Notes under the pieces: model-generated
Seen by the model: only the letters and a program-made list of their open reading frames with translations
Databases searched by the model: none
Told to the model about the DNA's origin: nothing
Made by a program: the position numbers and the translations under genes
Source of the DNA: Plantago ovata
Lineage: Eukaryota; Streptophyta; Magnoliopsida; Lamiales; Plantaginaceae
Assembly: GCA_028274465.1 (NCBI GenBank)
Contig: CM051456.1
Coordinates: 114,567,397 to 114,631,396, forward strand
Direction of reading: 5' to 3'
Length of the DNA stretch: 64,000 nucleotides
Part shown: piece by piece, positions 63,850-64,000 of the stretch
Layout of the letters: the number at the start of each line of letters is the position of its first letter
Numbering within the stretch: the first letter of the stretch is position 1

Positions 63850-64000
63850 TGATCATCTGGTTATGGCATGGGACACTTTGATTCAACAGGAATATGGCTC
63901 AGGTTCAACATATCCATTTTCAGCAAATTTCAGTTAATTCTGTTTTAGCCTTTTCAATTTCTGTTTCCTAGGTAAAAAAAACTTCCAATTTCAATTTTCT
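63850..64000. other. Window end
   Basis: Nothing recognised after the TRIM. Confidence 0.35.

Overview
The window is a stretch of a flowering-plant nuclear genome. Genes have GT-AG introns and plant-only families (SBT5-type subtilase, WAK-like receptor, MCA channel, UPF0496), and the spacers are AT-rich and full of plant transposon types. The CAD-family gene resembles the geraniol/8-hydroxygeraniol dehydrogenase branch known from asterids, so an asterid eudicot such as a Lamiales member is a reasonable but unproven guess.

Layout. 1-5 kb: a reverse-strand subtilase fragment, a partial exon copy, and an intact six-exon Abitram (FAM206/Simiate) homologue. 5.9-10.1 kb: a WAK-like receptor whose kinase domain has lost its catalytic residues, convergent with a UPF0496 membrane protein. 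13.7-18.0 kb: a six-exon zinc alcohol dehydrogenase (CAD family) on the minus strand, with a SINE, a GATC-rich hAT-type element and a 108-bp (TA)n tract in its introns. 19.6-21.2 kb: a tandem array of tRNA-Ala genes and half-genes. 23.1-25.9 kb: a La-related protein 1. 28-36.7 kb: a transposon-dense block with a tRNA-Glu, a hAT-type element, a 3.1-kb LINE and three of the four hairpin-type elements. 37.8-41.2 kb: an intact nine-exon SBT5.2-like subtilase whose stop codon lies in a perfect three-fold 163-bp repeat. 42-46.7 kb: a Ty3/gypsy 3' end, a LINE remnant, the fourth hairpin element and a CACTA element. 47.3-54.3 kb: a 3.5-kb tandem duplication, each copy carrying the 5' part of an unidentified gene and a broken leucine-rich-repeat gene. 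54.9-58.1 kb: an MCA1/MCA2-type mechanosensitive calcium channel. 59.8-61.5 kb: SKP1. The end holds a second tRNA-Glu and a 276-bp TRIM retrotransposon.

The intact genes (Abitram, WAK-like pseudokinase, UPF0496, CAD, LARP1, subtilase, MCA, SKP1) are unrelated single genes and form no pathway. The unusual content is in the repeats: four elements sharing one architecture (terminal inverted repeats and a CCGG-bounded core of self-complementary GGAGCT/AGCTCC or GGCGGAG/CTCCGCC words, three of them with pyrimidine tracts before the core and two with purine tracts after it), the tRNA-Ala array with changed anticodons, and several elements whose exact ends are fixed by target-site duplications.

All exon boundaries were set by eye from reading-frame continuity, GT-AG sites and protein-family resemblance. 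No alignment or database search was run.
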